The notes: a model not told the origin generated them from the sequence alone. Positions 1 through 10,759 are shown, numbered from the stretch's first letter. The stretch: 64,000 bases of DNA from Tardiphaga sp. P9-11 (GCF_008329525.1 NZ_NPKQ01000001.1:558001-622000), one strand, 5' to 3'. Numbers and translations: made by a program.

Positions 1-1
1 C

Positions 2-1243
2 GTGGTGTCGTCGATGGTGGTGTTCGCCCTGCTGCGCGGTATCGCCGGCGCACTGATGGCTTTTGCACGCAAACTGCCGCGGCCAAGGATGACCATGCTG
101 CGGCTGGCCATCGCCAATATCCACCGGCCGGGCGCGCTGACGTCGTCGGTGGTGATGTCGCTCGGGCTCGGCCTGACGGTGCTGGTGACCGTCACCCAGA
201 TCGACGGCAATCTGCGCCGGCAGTTCATGGCAGCGCTGCCGGAGAAGGCGCCGTCGTTCTATTTCATTGATATTCCCTCTACCGAGGCGGACCGCTTCAG
301 CGCGTTTCTCAAGGAGAAGCAGCCGCAATCGACCGTCGAGGATGTGCCGATGTTGCGGGGTCGGATTGTCGCCGCGCGCGGCGTCAAGGCAGAAGACCTC
401 AAGCCGTCATCCGATGCCGAATGGGTACTGCAGAGCGACCGCGGCCTCAGTTACACCAACGAGGTTCCGCGCGGTTCCAAGCTGGTCGAGGGCGAATGGT
501 GGGCACCCGACTATAGCGGGCCGCCGCTGGTGTCGTTCGAGAAGAAGCTGGCCGACGGGCTCGGGCTCAAACTTGGTGACGAGGTCGTGGTCAACGTGCT
601 TGGCCGCGATATCGCCGCCAGGATCGGCAACATGCGGTCCGTCGACTGGCAGAGCCTCGGCATCAATTTCGTGCTGGTGTTCTCGCCCAATGCCTTCCGC
701 GGTGCGCCGCATACCCATATCGCCACGCTGACCGAATCGAAGTCGGATCCGTCCCAGGATGCCGGTCTGGTCAAGGCGGTGGCCGACGCATTCCCGATGA
801 TCACCACCGTGCGGGTTCGGGAGGCGCTCGATACCGTAGGATCCGTGGTCACCAACCTCGTGCTGGCGATCCGCGGCACCAGCGCCGTCACGCTGCTGTC
901 GGCGATCCTCGTGCTGGGTGGCGCGCTGGCCGCTGGTCATCGGCATCGCGTTTATGACGCGGTGATCCTCAAGACTCTCGGTGCCACCCGGGCGCGGCTG
1001 CTTGGTGCTTACGCGCTCGAATATCTGATGATTGGCCTGGCCACGGCGGTGTTTGGCGTCATGGCCGGTTCGGTGGCGGCGTGGCTGATCGTCACGCGTC
1101 TGATGACGCTGAGCTTCGTCTGGCAGGCCGGCAGTGCTGCAGGAGTGGTTCTGGCGGCGCTTATTGTCACAGTCGGGCTAGGTCTGGCGGGTACGCTGGT
1201 AGCCTTGAACCAGAAGCCTGCCACCGTGTTGCGGAATTTGTGA
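2..1243 (+). CDS. ABC transporter permease, FtsX/YbbP-like (C-terminal part, 5' truncated)
   Basis: The frame is open from the window edge, so the true start lies upstream and only about 413 residues are visible. Hydrophobic stretches occur at about residues 45-65, then after a long extracytoplasmic part (about 75-280) at about 285-310, 335-365 and 375-405. This alternation of a large periplasmic domain with three C-terminal membrane helices is the arrangement of the second FtsX repeat in YbbP-type permeases. The segment HRVYDAVILKTLGATRARLL is the usual cytoplasmic loop of FtsX/MacB domains, which couples to the ATPase. The family works with an ATP-binding protein, often beside an esterase (TesA), to move lipophilic substrates or drive envelope processes. 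No partner is visible because the operon lies to the left. Family call is firm; substrate unknown. Confidence 0.85.
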   Translation: MVSSMVVFALLRGIAGALMAFARKLPRPRMTMLRLAIANIHRPGALTSSVVMSLGLGLTVLVTVTQIDGNLRRQFMAALPEKAPSFYFIDIPSTEADRFSAFLKEKQPQSTVEDVPMLRGRIVAARGVKAEDLKPSSDAEWVLQSDRGLSYTNEVPRGSKLVEGEWWAPDYSGPPLVSFEKKLADGLGLKLGDEVVVNVLGRDIAARIGNMRSVDWQSLGINFVLVFSPNAFRGAPHTHIATLTESKSDPSQDAGLVKAVADAFPMITTVRVREALDTVGSVVTNLVLAIRGTSAVTLLSAILVLGGALAAGHRHRVYDAVILKTLGATRARLLGAYALEYLMIGLATAVFGVMAGSVAAWLIVTRLMTLSFVWQAGSAAGVVLAALIVTVGLGLAGTLVALNQKPATVLRNL

Positions 1244-1553
1244 CCCGTTTTGACACGAAGCGGCCTTTGCGCTGGCTGATTCGTGCCAAAAGACTGAGAA
1301 ACCGCCAAGCTTGCGTCAGGCTGTAAGTTTACCAGGTTGCCTAATGCAAATCGGAGCGACATTCCGCCACGCGTGGAAGCTTGCAGCGAATGTGTTAGTT
1401 TACCACATACCCTATGGGTCAGGCATCGAGCGCAGATGACATCGATTTTTTATGAAATCGAATTTAGTGTCAGGAAGCGCAGATATCTGGGATACAATTC
1501 GAACCGGCGACGCGAACCCTTTGCGATCAGCCGGACAACACGAGGTTTCGACC
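1244..1553. other. Intergenic region without a recognised gene
   Basis: About 310 bases lie between the permease stop and the BAX-inhibitor gene. A small inverted repeat (TCGATTT / AAATCGA, about 1442-1461) precedes the gene, but it has no following T-tract and I cannot assign it. A TTGACA occurs at 1250-1255 with no matching -10. I see no RNA gene and no convincing promoter. Confidence 0.5.
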
Positions 1554-2342
1554 ATGTCGGATCTAGACCGTAACTATGTTTCTCCCTTTGGCCGTGCGGC
1601 CGCGCGCGATACCGCCGCGGTGGACGCAGGTCTGCGCTCCTACATGCTGCGCATCTACAACTACATGACGATCGGTCTGGCCATCACCGGCTTCGCCGCG
1701 CTCGGCGTGTACATGGCAGCCGTGACTGCGGATCCTTCGGGCGCCGCGGCCCGGATTGGCAGCTCCTATCTGACGCCGTTCGGCTACGCGATGTTCGTGA
1801 GTCCGCTGAAGTGGGTGTTCATCCTTGCGCCGCTGGTCATGGTGTTTGCCATCTCGTTCGGCATCAACCGGCTAAAGCCGGCCACCGCGCAGTTGCTGTT
1901 CTGGGCCTTCGCGGCTCTGATGGGCATCTCGCTGTCGTCGATCTTCCTGGTGTACACGCACACTTCGATCGTACGGGTGTTCTTCATTACCGCGGCCTCG
2001 TTCGGTGCGCTGAGCCTCTACGGCTACACCACCAAGCGTGACATGACGGGCATGGGTTCGTTCCTGCTGATGGGCCTGTTCGGCATCATCATCGCGAGCG
2101 TCGTGAACATCTTCGTGGCGTCGTCGATGCTGCAGTTCATCGTGTCGGTTGTCGGCGTGTTGATCTTCGCTGGCCTCACCGCCTACGACACCCAGCGCCT
2201 GAAGAACGACTACATCTACGGTTACGCCTCGCAGGGCGGCGACATTGCCGAGCGTGCGGCGATCACCGGTGCACTGTCGCTCTACCTGAACTTCATCAAC
2301 CTGTTCACGCTGCTGCTGCAGCTGCTCGGACAGAGAGAGTAG
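1554..2342 (+). CDS. BAX inhibitor-1 / YccA family membrane protein
   Basis: A 262-residue protein with about seven hydrophobic helices filling residues 35-260, the size and topology of Bax-inhibitor-1 (TMBIM/YccA/YbhL) proteins. Bacterial members are inner-membrane proteins thought to act as pH-sensitive calcium leak channels and, in the YccA case, to modulate FtsH. The conserved C-terminal part with TAYDTQRLKNDY and the acidic residues near the last helices is present. The start was placed at ATG 1554 (MSDLDRNY), because the upstream in-frame stretch looks non-coding and family members begin close to this point. The gene stands alone and is followed by a strong terminator, so it is probably monocistronic. 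Family assignment is confident; the physiological role here is inference. Confidence 0.9.
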   Translation: MSDLDRNYVSPFGRAAARDTAAVDAGLRSYMLRIYNYMTIGLAITGFAALGVYMAAVTADPSGAAARIGSSYLTPFGYAMFVSPLKWVFILAPLVMVFAISFGINRLKPATAQLLFWAFAALMGISLSSIFLVYTHTSIVRVFFITAASFGALSLYGYTTKRDMTGMGSFLLMGLFGIIIASVVNIFVASSMLQFIVSVVGVLIFAGLTAYDTQRLKNDYIYGYASQGGDIAERAAITGALSLYLNFINLFTLLLQLLGQRE

Positions 2343-2365
2343 CTTCAGGACATAGAGAAGATCTT

Positions 2366-2397
2366 AGCCCCGGCCGAAAGGCCGGGGCTTTTCTTTT
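2366..2397 (+). terminator. Rho-independent terminator after the BI-1 gene
   Basis: A perfect 10-bp stem (AGCCCCGGCC / GGCCGGGGCT) with a GAAA tetraloop is followed directly by a T-rich run. It lies 24 bases after the stop codon. Confidence 0.9.
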
Positions 2398-2441
2398 GCG
2401 AAGGCTTTCTTTTTGGGGTGGGCAAAAATAGTCTCCACGCC

Positions 2442-2966
2442 ATGTCCGATATTGAAATCAGGCCCGCCACGGCGGCAGATCTGCCCGTGATCACTGCGAT
2501 CTATGAGGAAGCGGTGCAGTTCGGCACGGCCACCTTCGAACTGATCCCGCCCGATCTCGCCGAGATGACTCGGCGCTTCGAGGCGTTGATGAGTGGCGGC
2601 TACCCCTATTTGGTGGCAGTGCTGGAGGGTCGGGTCGTAGGCTACGCCTATGCCAGCGCGCACCGCCCGCGGCCGGCCTACCGTTTCACCGTCGAGAATT
2701 CGATCTATCTCGATCCGAAAGCACAGCGGCGAGGCGTTGGCGGCAGACTGCTGGCGCGTCTGATCTCAGAATGCGAAAGCCGCGGTTATCGCCAGATGGT
2801 GGCTGTTATCGGCGACAGCGCCAATGCCGGTTCCATCGCGGTTCACCGCAATGCCGGTTTCCAGTTGATCGGCGTGCATGCCGATGTCGGCTTCAAGTTC
2901 GACCGTTGGCTCGACACCGTTTCGATGCAGCTTGCGCTGGGCGACGGTGCCCGCACGTTGCCCTGA
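2442..2966 (+). CDS. GNAT N-acetyltransferase, phosphinothricin acetyltransferase-like
   Basis: A 174-residue GNAT protein. It begins IEIRPATAADLPVITAIYEE, has the substrate-loop region RRFEAL and GYPYLVA, and carries the acetyl-CoA pyrophosphate loop QRRGVGGRLL at about residues 87-96, the GNAT R/Q-x-x-G-x-G/A motif. The length and the order of motifs match the PAT/Bar/YncA group, which acetylates the amino group of phosphinothricin, methionine sulfoximine or related amino acids. In chromosomal copies the natural substrate is often unclear. The start at ATG 2442 is chosen because the preceding in-frame codons are not GNAT-like. It is a single gene, convergent with DUF2794. Confidence 0.85.
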   Translation: MSDIEIRPATAADLPVITAIYEEAVQFGTATFELIPPDLAEMTRRFEALMSGGYPYLVAVLEGRVVGYAYASAHRPRPAYRFTVENSIYLDPKAQRRGVGGRLLARLISECESRGYRQMVAVIGDSANAGSIAVHRNAGFQLIGVHADVGFKFDRWLDTVSMQLALGDGARTLP

Positions 2967-2981
2967 CAATCGCGAATCGAC

Positions 2982-3344
2982 CTACACCACCGCCAGTTTG
3001 CGATCGATCACCAGGAGCACGCGGTCGAGTTCGTGGCCACGGCGTAGGATCATGCCGCCAGCCGAAATCACGCTGTACATGCCCTGCTTGCGCGCCAGTC
3101 GCGGATCTTTCTCAATGCGATAGAGCGGTACTTCCGACGAGCGGCGGAACACCGAGAACACCGCGCGGTCGCGCAAGAAGTCGATGGCGTAGTCTCGCCA
3201 CTCGCCATCTGAAACCATACGACCGTACAGGTTGAGGATGCGGCTGAGTTCAAGGCGATCGAAGCTGACGACAGGCGCGGCGGAGGCAGAGCCCGTCGCC
3301 ACGCGATTCTCGGTGGGCTCAGTATCTCCCGGAATCACATTCAT
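2982..3344 (-). CDS. DUF2794 family protein
   Basis: A 120-residue soluble protein. The conserved body (FDRLELSRILNLYGRMVSDG, then EWRDYAIDFLRDRAVFSVFR, then YRIEKDP) matches the alphaproteobacterial DUF2794 family, which has no assigned function. There is a low-complexity N-terminus of about 28 residues before the domain. A near-perfect AGGAGG lies about 7 bases before the ATG at 3344, so the start is well supported. It is transcribed away from the neighbouring structured-RNA region and is convergent with the GNAT gene. No catalytic motif is visible to me. Confidence 0.85.
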   Translation of the reverse strand: MNVIPGDTEPTENRVATGSASAAPVVSFDRLELSRILNLYGRMVSDGEWRDYAIDFLRDRAVFSVFRRSSEVPLYRIEKDPRLARKQGMYSVISAGGMILRRGHELDRVLLVIDRKLAVV

Positions 3345-3475
3345 GCAGCGCCTCCTGTCATACCCCCGACATGATCGCGCCGACGGCGGCCCTCTGCAAG
3401 AGCCGACCCGCGAGCCTGATGGTAGAAATTTGCCGTCACGGGAACGTCAGGTGAATCTTATTGCCGCCAAATTTT

Positions 3476-3640
3476 GGCCCATCGGGCGCCCTTCTGGATT
3501 GCGACAAGAAGATACTGCGTCGGGTCCGGTTCTTCCGGTCTCGGATTCCTCAGCCCCCAGCCCCCCGCGGTCGTTGGGATCGGACCCTACGCAGGAAGTT
3601 AATCCCCACTGGGCCAACGCAAGTTGGTCCTTTTCTTTTT
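3476..3640 (+). ncRNA. Candidate structured small RNA (rod-like, 6S-like in shape) with its own terminator
   Basis: The 518-base gap between DUF2794 and DUF1223 has no believable protein but has long-range pairing: GGATT (3496-3500) with AATCC (3601-3605); CTGCGT (3515-3520) with ACGCAG (3589-3594); GGGTCCG (3522-3528) with CGGACCC (3581-3587), leaving one C/T mismatch between the last two. An asymmetric bubble (14 and 6 nt) separates the outer and inner stems. GGCCCA (3476-3481) can also pair with TGGGCC (3610-3615). An intrinsic terminator follows at 3611-3640. No plus-strand protein gene ends here, so the terminator implies a non-coding transcript. The shape resembles 6S RNA, but I did not recognise diagnostic 6S sequence. 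I looked for SRP, RNase P and tmRNA signatures and saw none. The 5' end is uncertain. Confidence 0.5.
3611..3640 (+). terminator. Orphan rho-independent terminator
   Basis: The stem GGGCCAAC / GTTGGTCC (8 bp with one G-U) is closed by a GCAA tetraloop and followed by TTTTCTTTTT. It is oriented for plus-strand transcripts, yet the nearest upstream plus-strand protein gene ends 640 bases earlier and has an opposing gene in between. Confidence 0.85.
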
Positions 3641-3659
3641 AGTGGGAGCTGCTTCCCGG

Positions 3660-3717
3660 CGCCCTCAGGCAAGTCAATAGGTTTGCCTGAGGGCGTAATG
3701 TCGTGGGCAAAGCCCAC
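3660..3717. repeat. Two adjacent hairpins in the DUF2794-DUF1223 gap
   Basis: A 13-bp perfect inverted repeat (CGCCCTCAGGCAA / TTGCCTGAGGGCG, 10-nt loop, 3660-3695) is followed 7 bases later by GTGGGC-AAA-GCCCAC (3703-3717). No T-run follows on either strand. They may be part of a dispersed palindromic element; the sequence up to about 3840 contains GGGGAATGACG, a phrase common in intergenic repeats of this lineage as I remember them. Confidence 0.5.
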
Positions 3718-3862
3718 AGAAGCGCGAACTCGGAATCCTGAAGTAGTAAGAGCACATCCGGATTCCGGGGGCGCCCGCAGCTCTTGCTGCATTCGCCCTC
3801 AGACACTCCGGTTGGCGTATCGGGGAATGACGAGATTGTTGATGACGAGCTGAGATAAAAAA

Positions 3863-4615
3863 TTACTGCAGCGACGTATACGCTGCGCCGCGCATCGCGC
3901 CCGGCCTCTCACGCGTGCCGTCTTGCACATAGACGACGGCTGCATCGACGCCATCCCGGGAGATGTTCTCCAGTGGCAGTGTCCAGTTGGCGGCATTGCC
4001 GGTCCAGTCCCCGACTTTCAGCCAGTTCCGGACGACGTTGTAATAGGTCAGTTGCTTGCCGCGATTCTCGCCGCGACCGACTGTGATCGGTACAGCTTTC
4101 GACACCGAGCAGATCCAGACTTCGCCATGCGCCGTATCCGGTGCGCTGGTCGATGCAGCAACGGACACGTTGACGTGTTTGCCGGAGACCGACATCGACA
4201 CCGGCACGGTCATCACGGCGCCTCTCTTCGTCTCGCTGATCGCGCCATTGATTCGATCCGCGTCGCTGCCGATCACCTGCGTGGCGCCGTTGACGACGAC
4301 CTGCGGCGTATAGACGTCGCGATCGCCGCGCATCTGCGAATAGGCTTTCTGACGTGCACTGAAACGTGAGTCGGCCAGCGTGTCCTTCCAGCCCAAGTAG
4401 TCCCAATAGTCGATCGGCATGCTCAATGCGATCACGGACGGGTCTTTGGCGAGGTCACCGATGATCTTGTCTGCGGGCGGGCAGGAGGAACAACCTTGCG
4501 AGGTGAACAGCTCAACTACAGCCCGGGGCTGGGCCATCGCGCTACCGCTCGCTGCAATAGCGGCGCACACGCTAAGCGCGCCAGTCCATTGCGATATGCC
4601 ACCAAAGGTTTTCAT
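3863..4615 (-). CDS. Secreted DUF1223 thioredoxin-like protein
   Basis: A 250-residue protein with a signal peptide ending near SGSAMAQ (about residue 28). It is followed by VVELFTSQGCSSCPPADK, the hallmark CxxC of DUF1223 proteins, whose fold is thioredoxin-like. The remaining conserved parts (YWDYLGWKD and YTPQVVVNG) are present. The family is periplasmic in alphaproteobacteria and of unknown substrate; a thiol-disulfide role is inferred from CxxC and fold only. The start is at ATG 4615 (MKTFGG), because this gives a normal signal peptide, whereas the longer frame adds an odd 16-residue leader. It is transcribed in the same direction as acnA, with a hairpin between them. Confidence 0.85.
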   Translation of the reverse strand: MKTFGGISQWTGALSVCAAIAASGSAMAQPRAVVELFTSQGCSSCPPADKIIGDLAKDPSVIALSMPIDYWDYLGWKDTLADSRFSARQKAYSQMRGDRDVYTPQVVVNGATQVIGSDADRINGAISETKRGAVMTVPVSMSVSGKHVNVSVAASTSAPDTAHGEVWICSVSKAVPITVGRGENRGKQLTYYNVVRNWLKVGDWTGNAANWTLPLENISRDGVDAAVVYVQDGTRERPGAMRGAAYTSLQ

Positions 4616-4699
4616 GAGGTTTTGCCACGCTCGAGGTGGGACACATAACAGACCGTGTCGCACATTGGTGTCGCTAACATGTTCATGCCCTCAAACGCG

Positions 4700-4728
4700 A
4701 GAAGGCGGCCCTTCATAGGCCGCCTTCT
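4700..4728 (-). terminator. Probable terminator hairpin downstream of acnA
   Basis: An 11-bp perfect stem (AGAAGGCGGCC / GGCCGCCTTCT) with a 7-nt loop lies 54 bases beyond the aconitase stop. The T-tract is weak on both strands, so the direction is inferred from the neighbouring gene order. Confidence 0.55.
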
Positions 4729-4782
4729 GTTCACTAGCCACTCACTTCGCAGTGAGGCACTATGTCACACCACGTATGGGCG

Positions 4783-7503
<2,721 letters not shown>

Positions 7504-7617
7504 GGTGAGGTGTCCCAGTTCAGTTGACCGATACCCGGATAAAGGTATCAAAACACCGTCGACGAGAAGTCCGAATGGCTTGCAGACGTCGATTGTGTGC
7601 TGCATCAAGTTCCGCCT

Positions 7618-7634
7618 TATAGAATCTTTCTAGA
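7618..7634 (-). promoter_or_regulatory. ICE-like (Irr) inverted repeat upstream of acnA
   Basis: TATAGAA-TCT-TTCTAGA is an imperfect palindrome with perfect inner arms TAGAA/TTCTA and a 3-nt spacer, in the orientation of the rhizobial iron control element (TTTAGAA-N3-TTCTAAA as I recall it). It lies about 115 bases before the acnA start and 98 before ccmA. The regulator Irr is encoded 10.7 kb away in this window. Confidence 0.6.
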
Positions 7635-7732
7635 AGCGCTGCCACACCGACAATCGTTTGCAGCCTTGCGAAATAGTGCAACAACGCCGCGACGATCTCT
7701 GAGCCAAATCAGATGGTCATGGAAGGGTTAGG

Positions 7733-8335
7733 ATGCGGCTCTCGGGGCGCAATTTGAGATGCCTGCGGGGTGGCCGAGAAGTCTTCGCCGGGCTGGATTT
7801 CGATGCTGCGGCAGGCGAGGTCGTGGCAATCGTTGGTCCTAACGGAGCGGGCAAAACCTCATTGCTGCGGCTGATCGCCGACCTGCTGACGCCGGCTGAA
7901 GGCACCATCACCCTTGAGGGTGGTGACAGCGAAATGACGGTCGCCGAACAGGCCCATTACCTGGGTCACCGCGATGCCATGAAGCCGGCTTTGACGGTGA
8001 CGGAAAACCTGACCTTTTGGGCGGAATTTCTAGGTGGCGCGCCGGCTGATCCAGCCGCGTGCATTGCTGCAGTGGGCCTCTCCCATGCCGCAGCACTGCC
8101 CGCGGGCTTCCTCTCGGCAGGCCAGCGGCGCCGACTGTCGATTGCGCGATTGCTGACCGTCCGCCGTCCGATCTGGCTGCTCGACGAGCCGACCGCGGCG
8201 CTCGATCTCGCCAGCCAGCGGGTGTTCGCGGGGCTGATGACGGAGCATCTCGCAACCGGCGGTCTGATCGTCGCTGCGACCCACGGTCCGCTCGGTATTC
8301 CCGCACGGGAACTGCGCATCGGGGGCGAGACGTGA
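7733..8335 (+). CDS. ccmA: Heme exporter ATP-binding protein CcmA
   Basis: A 200-residue ABC ATPase with Walker [10 protein letters not shown] (about residues 36-44), the signature LSAGQRRRL and Walker [12 protein letters not shown]. Its small size and its position before ccmB identify it as CcmA (CycV in Bradyrhizobium), the ATPase of the CcmABCD complex, which releases heme-loaded CcmE for cytochrome c assembly on the periplasmic side. The stop overlaps the ccmB start as GTGA, showing translational coupling. It is divergent from acnA. There is no obvious canonical promoter in the shared intergenic region beyond the ICE-like repeat. Confidence 0.95.
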   Translation: MRLSGRNLRCLRGGREVFAGLDFDAAAGEVVAIVGPNGAGKTSLLRLIADLLTPAEGTITLEGGDSEMTVAEQAHYLGHRDAMKPALTVTENLTFWAEFLGGAPADPAACIAAVGLSHAAALPAGFLSAGQRRRLSIARLLTVRRPIWLLDEPTAALDLASQRVFAGLMTEHLATGGLIVAATHGPLGIPARELRIGGET

Positions 8336-9000
8336 GTGTCCTTGGCGCGTTGATTCGACGCGACATTCGTATCGCTGTTCGGGTTGGCGGCGGAGCACTG
8401 ATCGGCGTGCTGTTCTTTCTGACGGTTGTCGTGCTGATGCCCTTCGCGCTGGGACCGGATCTGGCGCTGCTGGCACGGCTCGGGCCTGCGATCTTGTGGC
8501 TCGGGGCGCTGCTGGCGAGCTTGCTGACGCTGGACAGGTTGTTCACCGCCGATCACGACGACGGCTCGCTGGATCTCATCCTGATGAGCCGGACGCCGCT
8601 GGAACTGGTCTGCGCCGCCAAGGCGCTCGCGCACTGGCTGGCCGCAGGCGTGCCGCTGATCGTCGCCACACCGGTGTTGGGGCTGCTGCTCAATCTCGAT
8701 GGTCCGGCGACACTGGCAGTGGCGCTGACGCTGCTGGCGGGCACGCCGGCGCTGACCTTCACGGGCATGATCGGTGCTGCCCTGGCGGTCACGCTGCAGC
8801 GCGGCGGGCTGTTGCTGGCGGTGTTGGTCCTGCCGCTCTCGATTCCGGTGCTGATCTTTGGCGTCGCGGCCTCCAATGTGGCCATCGCCGGGCAGTTGTC
8901 ATTCTCGACGCCGTTCTCGATCCTCTGCGCGTTGTCACTGGCGAGCCTTGTGATCGGACCATTCGCGGCGGCGGCGAGCCTGCGGCATGGATTGGATTGA
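8332..9000 (+). CDS. ccmB: Heme exporter membrane protein CcmB
   Basis: A 222-residue membrane protein with about six hydrophobic helices, matching CcmB (CycW), the permease half of the CcmAB transporter in cytochrome c biogenesis. The N-terminus [14 protein letters not shown] and the segment [15 protein letters not shown] are typical of the family. The start is GTG 8332, overlapping the ccmA TGA by 4 bases; earlier in-frame starts lie inside ccmA and would add non-family sequence. A 123-base gap to ccmC follows, unusual for a ccm operon, and it contains an FNR/FixK-type box. Confidence 0.95.
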   Translation: MSVLGALIRRDIRIAVRVGGGALIGVLFFLTVVVLMPFALGPDLALLARLGPAILWLGALLASLLTLDRLFTADHDDGSLDLILMSRTPLELVCAAKALAHWLAAGVPLIVATPVLGLLLNLDGPATLAVALTLLAGTPALTFTGMIGAALAVTLQRGGLLLAVLVLPLSIPVLIFGVAASNVAIAGQLSFSTPFSILCALSLASLVIGPFAAAASLRHGLD

Positions 9001-9037
9001 GGCGGTTGGATTGATCACGACGGGCTGAGACAATGGA

Positions 9038-9051
9038 TTGACCTGGGTCAA
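9038..9051 (+). promoter_or_regulatory. FNR/FixK-type box before ccmC
   Basis: TTGACC-TG-GGTCAA has perfect 6-base arms and fits TTGA-N6-TCAA, the Crp/FNR-family site used by FixK/FnrN proteins. The centre is 79 bases before the ccmC ATG. An AT-rich AGAATAA lies about 30 bases downstream of the centre, the position expected for the -10 of a class II site (centre near -41.5). Confidence 0.6.
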
Positions 9052-9123
9052 CTCGTCGCGAGCTGTGTTGAACGAGAATAAGTTGCATTGATCGCGGACA
9101 AAGCCGCGACTATTGGAAATGCC

Positions 9124-9861
9124 ATGACGCTGACCGAACTCGCCAATCCGACCCGGTTTCTGTCGCTCGCCACCCGCATCCTGCCGTGGCTGGCGATGCT
9201 GACGGTCGTTCTGCTCGCGATTGGCCTGTATCAGTCGGCCATGGCTCCTGACGACTATCAGCAGGGCGCTACCGTCAAGATCATGTTCATCCATGTGCCG
9301 AATGCCTGGCTGTCGATGTTCGTCTGGGGTGTCATGAGCGTGGCCTCGCTGGGCACGCTGGTGTGGCGGCATCCGCTTGCGGACGTCGCCGCCAAGTCGG
9401 CAGCGCCGATCGGCGCGGCCTTCACCTTTCTCGCATTGGTCACGGGATCGCTGTGGGGCAGGCCGATGTGGGGTACCTATTGGGAATGGGATGCGCGGCT
9501 CACCTCGGTGCTCATTCTGTTTCTGATGTATCTCGGCCTGATCGCGCTGTGGCGTGCTGTTGAAGACCCGTCGCGCGCAGCGCGCGCAGCCGCAGTACTG
9601 ACGCTGGTCGGCGCGATTAATATTCCGATCATCAAGTTCTCGGTGGACTGGTGGAATACGCTGCATCAGCCGGCGTCGGTGATGAAGATGGGCGGTTCGT
9701 CGCTCGACAAGTCGTTCCTGGTTCCGCTGCTGGTGATGGCCGTGGCGTTTTCATTGCTCTTCATTACGTTGCATCTCGCCGCAATGCGTAACGAGATCCT
9801 CCGTCGTCGCTTGCGCGCGCTGCAGATGCTGCAGGCCTCGAAGCCGGTGGCGCTCCCGTGA
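9124..9861 (+). CDS. ccmC: Heme handling protein CcmC
   Basis: A 245-residue membrane protein with six hydrophobic segments and the tryptophan-rich WWD motif ([18 protein letters not shown], about residues 108-125). This is the periplasmic heme-binding loop of CcmC (CycZ), which attaches heme to CcmE. Conserved histidines flank the loop, for example [12 protein letters not shown]. The start at ATG 9124 has GGAA six bases upstream; a TTG at 9088 is less likely. The TGA stop overlaps the ATG of ccmD. It probably heads a ccmC-ccmD-ccmG transcript under the FNR/FixK-like box, in addition to read-through from ccmAB. Confidence 0.96.
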   Translation: MTLTELANPTRFLSLATRILPWLAMLTVVLLAIGLYQSAMAPDDYQQGATVKIMFIHVPNAWLSMFVWGVMSVASLGTLVWRHPLADVAAKSAAPIGAAFTFLALVTGSLWGRPMWGTYWEWDARLTSVLILFLMYLGLIALWRAVEDPSRAARAAAVLTLVGAINIPIIKFSVDWWNTLHQPASVMKMGGSSLDKSFLVPLLVMAVAFSLLFITLHLAAMRNEILRRRLRALQMLQASKPVALP

Positions 9862-10040
9862 TGGCGCTTGGTCCCTACGCATCCTTCATCGTGACGTCCT
9901 ACGCACTGGTTGCAGTGGTGGTACTCATCCTGATTGTCTGGATCACCATCGATCATCGCCGCGTTCGTGCGCGGCTGCATGAGCTTGAATCCTCTGGCGT
10001 GGCGCGTCGTTCCGGCCGTGGAGCTACGGATCTCACATGA
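9861..10040 (+). CDS. ccmD: Heme exporter small subunit CcmD
   Basis: A 59-residue protein with one membrane helix ([16 protein letters not shown]) and a basic, charged C-terminus ([11 protein letters not shown]), typical of CcmD, which links CcmC to CcmAB and aids release of holo-CcmE. The start at ATG 9861 shares its A with the ccmC stop codon, and the stop overlaps the ccmG ATG, so C-D-G are translationally coupled. Confidence 0.92.
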   Translation: MALGPYASFIVTSYALVAVVVLILIVWITIDHRRVRARLHELESSGVARRSGRGATDLT

Positions 10041-10615
10041 CCACGCAAGTCGCCCCGAAGCGCCGCTGGGTGCTGGCACTGCCTCTGCTGATCTTTGCCG
10101 CACTGGCGGCGCTGTTCTGGTTTCGGCTCGGTGCCGATCCCGCGAAACTCCCCTCGGCATTGATCGGCCGCGCTGCGCCGCAGACGGCATTGCCGGCAGT
10201 GGAGGGCCTCACCGATAGTGGCGTGCCAGTGCCGGGTCTCGATCCCGCAGCCTTCAAGGGCAAGGTCAGTCTCGTCAATGTCTGGGCGTCGTGGTGCGTG
10301 CCGTGTCATGAGGAAGCGCCGCTGCTGACAGAACTCGGCAAGGACAAACGGCTGCAACTGGTCGGCATCAACTACAAGGATGCGCCTGACAACGCGCGCC
10401 GTTTTCTCGGTCGTTACGGCAATCCGTTCGGCATGGTTGGCGTCGACGGCAACGGCCGCGCCGCGATCGAGTGGGGCGTCTATGGCGTGCCCGAAACCTT
10501 CATCGTCGGCCGCGACGGCCGCATCGCCTACAAGATGGTCGGCGGTATCACGCAGGAGAACTATGAGCGCGTGCTGAAAGTCGAGATCGACAAGGCGCTA
10601 CAGGCCGGGTCCTAA
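10037..10615 (+). CDS. ccmG: Thiol:disulfide interchange protein CcmG/DsbE
   Basis: A 192-residue membrane-anchored periplasmic thioredoxin. It has an N-terminal signal anchor ([19 protein letters not shown]), then the active site [13 protein letters not shown] (WCxxC) and the CcmG-specific acidic and insertion region [22 protein letters not shown] contains the cis-proline. CcmG (CycY) keeps apocytochrome c or CcmH reduced for heme ligation. The ATG overlaps the ccmD stop. The other ccm genes (ccmE, ccmF, ccmH, ccmI) are not next to it and must lie elsewhere, as in related Bradyrhizobium genomes. Confidence 0.95.
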   Translation: MTTQVAPKRRWVLALPLLIFAALAALFWFRLGADPAKLPSALIGRAAPQTALPAVEGLTDSGVPVPGLDPAAFKGKVSLVNVWASWCVPCHEEAPLLTELGKDKRLQLVGINYKDAPDNARRFLGRYGNPFGMVGVDGNGRAAIEWGVYGVPETFIVGRDGRIAYKMVGGITQENYERVLKVEIDKALQAGS

Positions 10616-10759
10616 GTACAGTCTTCATCTGAAGAAGCCATCTTAACTACCGAAATAAATTTCAGCTTTTATCTGCGGTTCATTTTCGCGCCATGGCGTC
10701 GCCATGAATCCGCAGCTAGCTTGGGTGCGTTACTTAACCGTCCTTGGAGGGACAAATCG

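Noticed and set aside
1250-1255. TTGACA as the promoter of the BI-1 gene
   Set aside because: No -10 element at 16-18 bases, and it is 300 bases from the start codon.
3476-3640. SRP RNA, RNase P RNA or tmRNA for the structured region
   Set aside because: I did not see GGTCAGGTCCGGAAGG (SRP), GAGGAAAGTCCGGGC (RNase P) or a tag-coding frame and TPsiC loop (tmRNA).
3461-3853. Overlapping small open frames in the DUF2794-DUF1223 gap
   Set aside because: Low-complexity Arg/Pro/Ser translations without ribosome sites, crossing a terminator and two hairpins; a non-coding region fits better.
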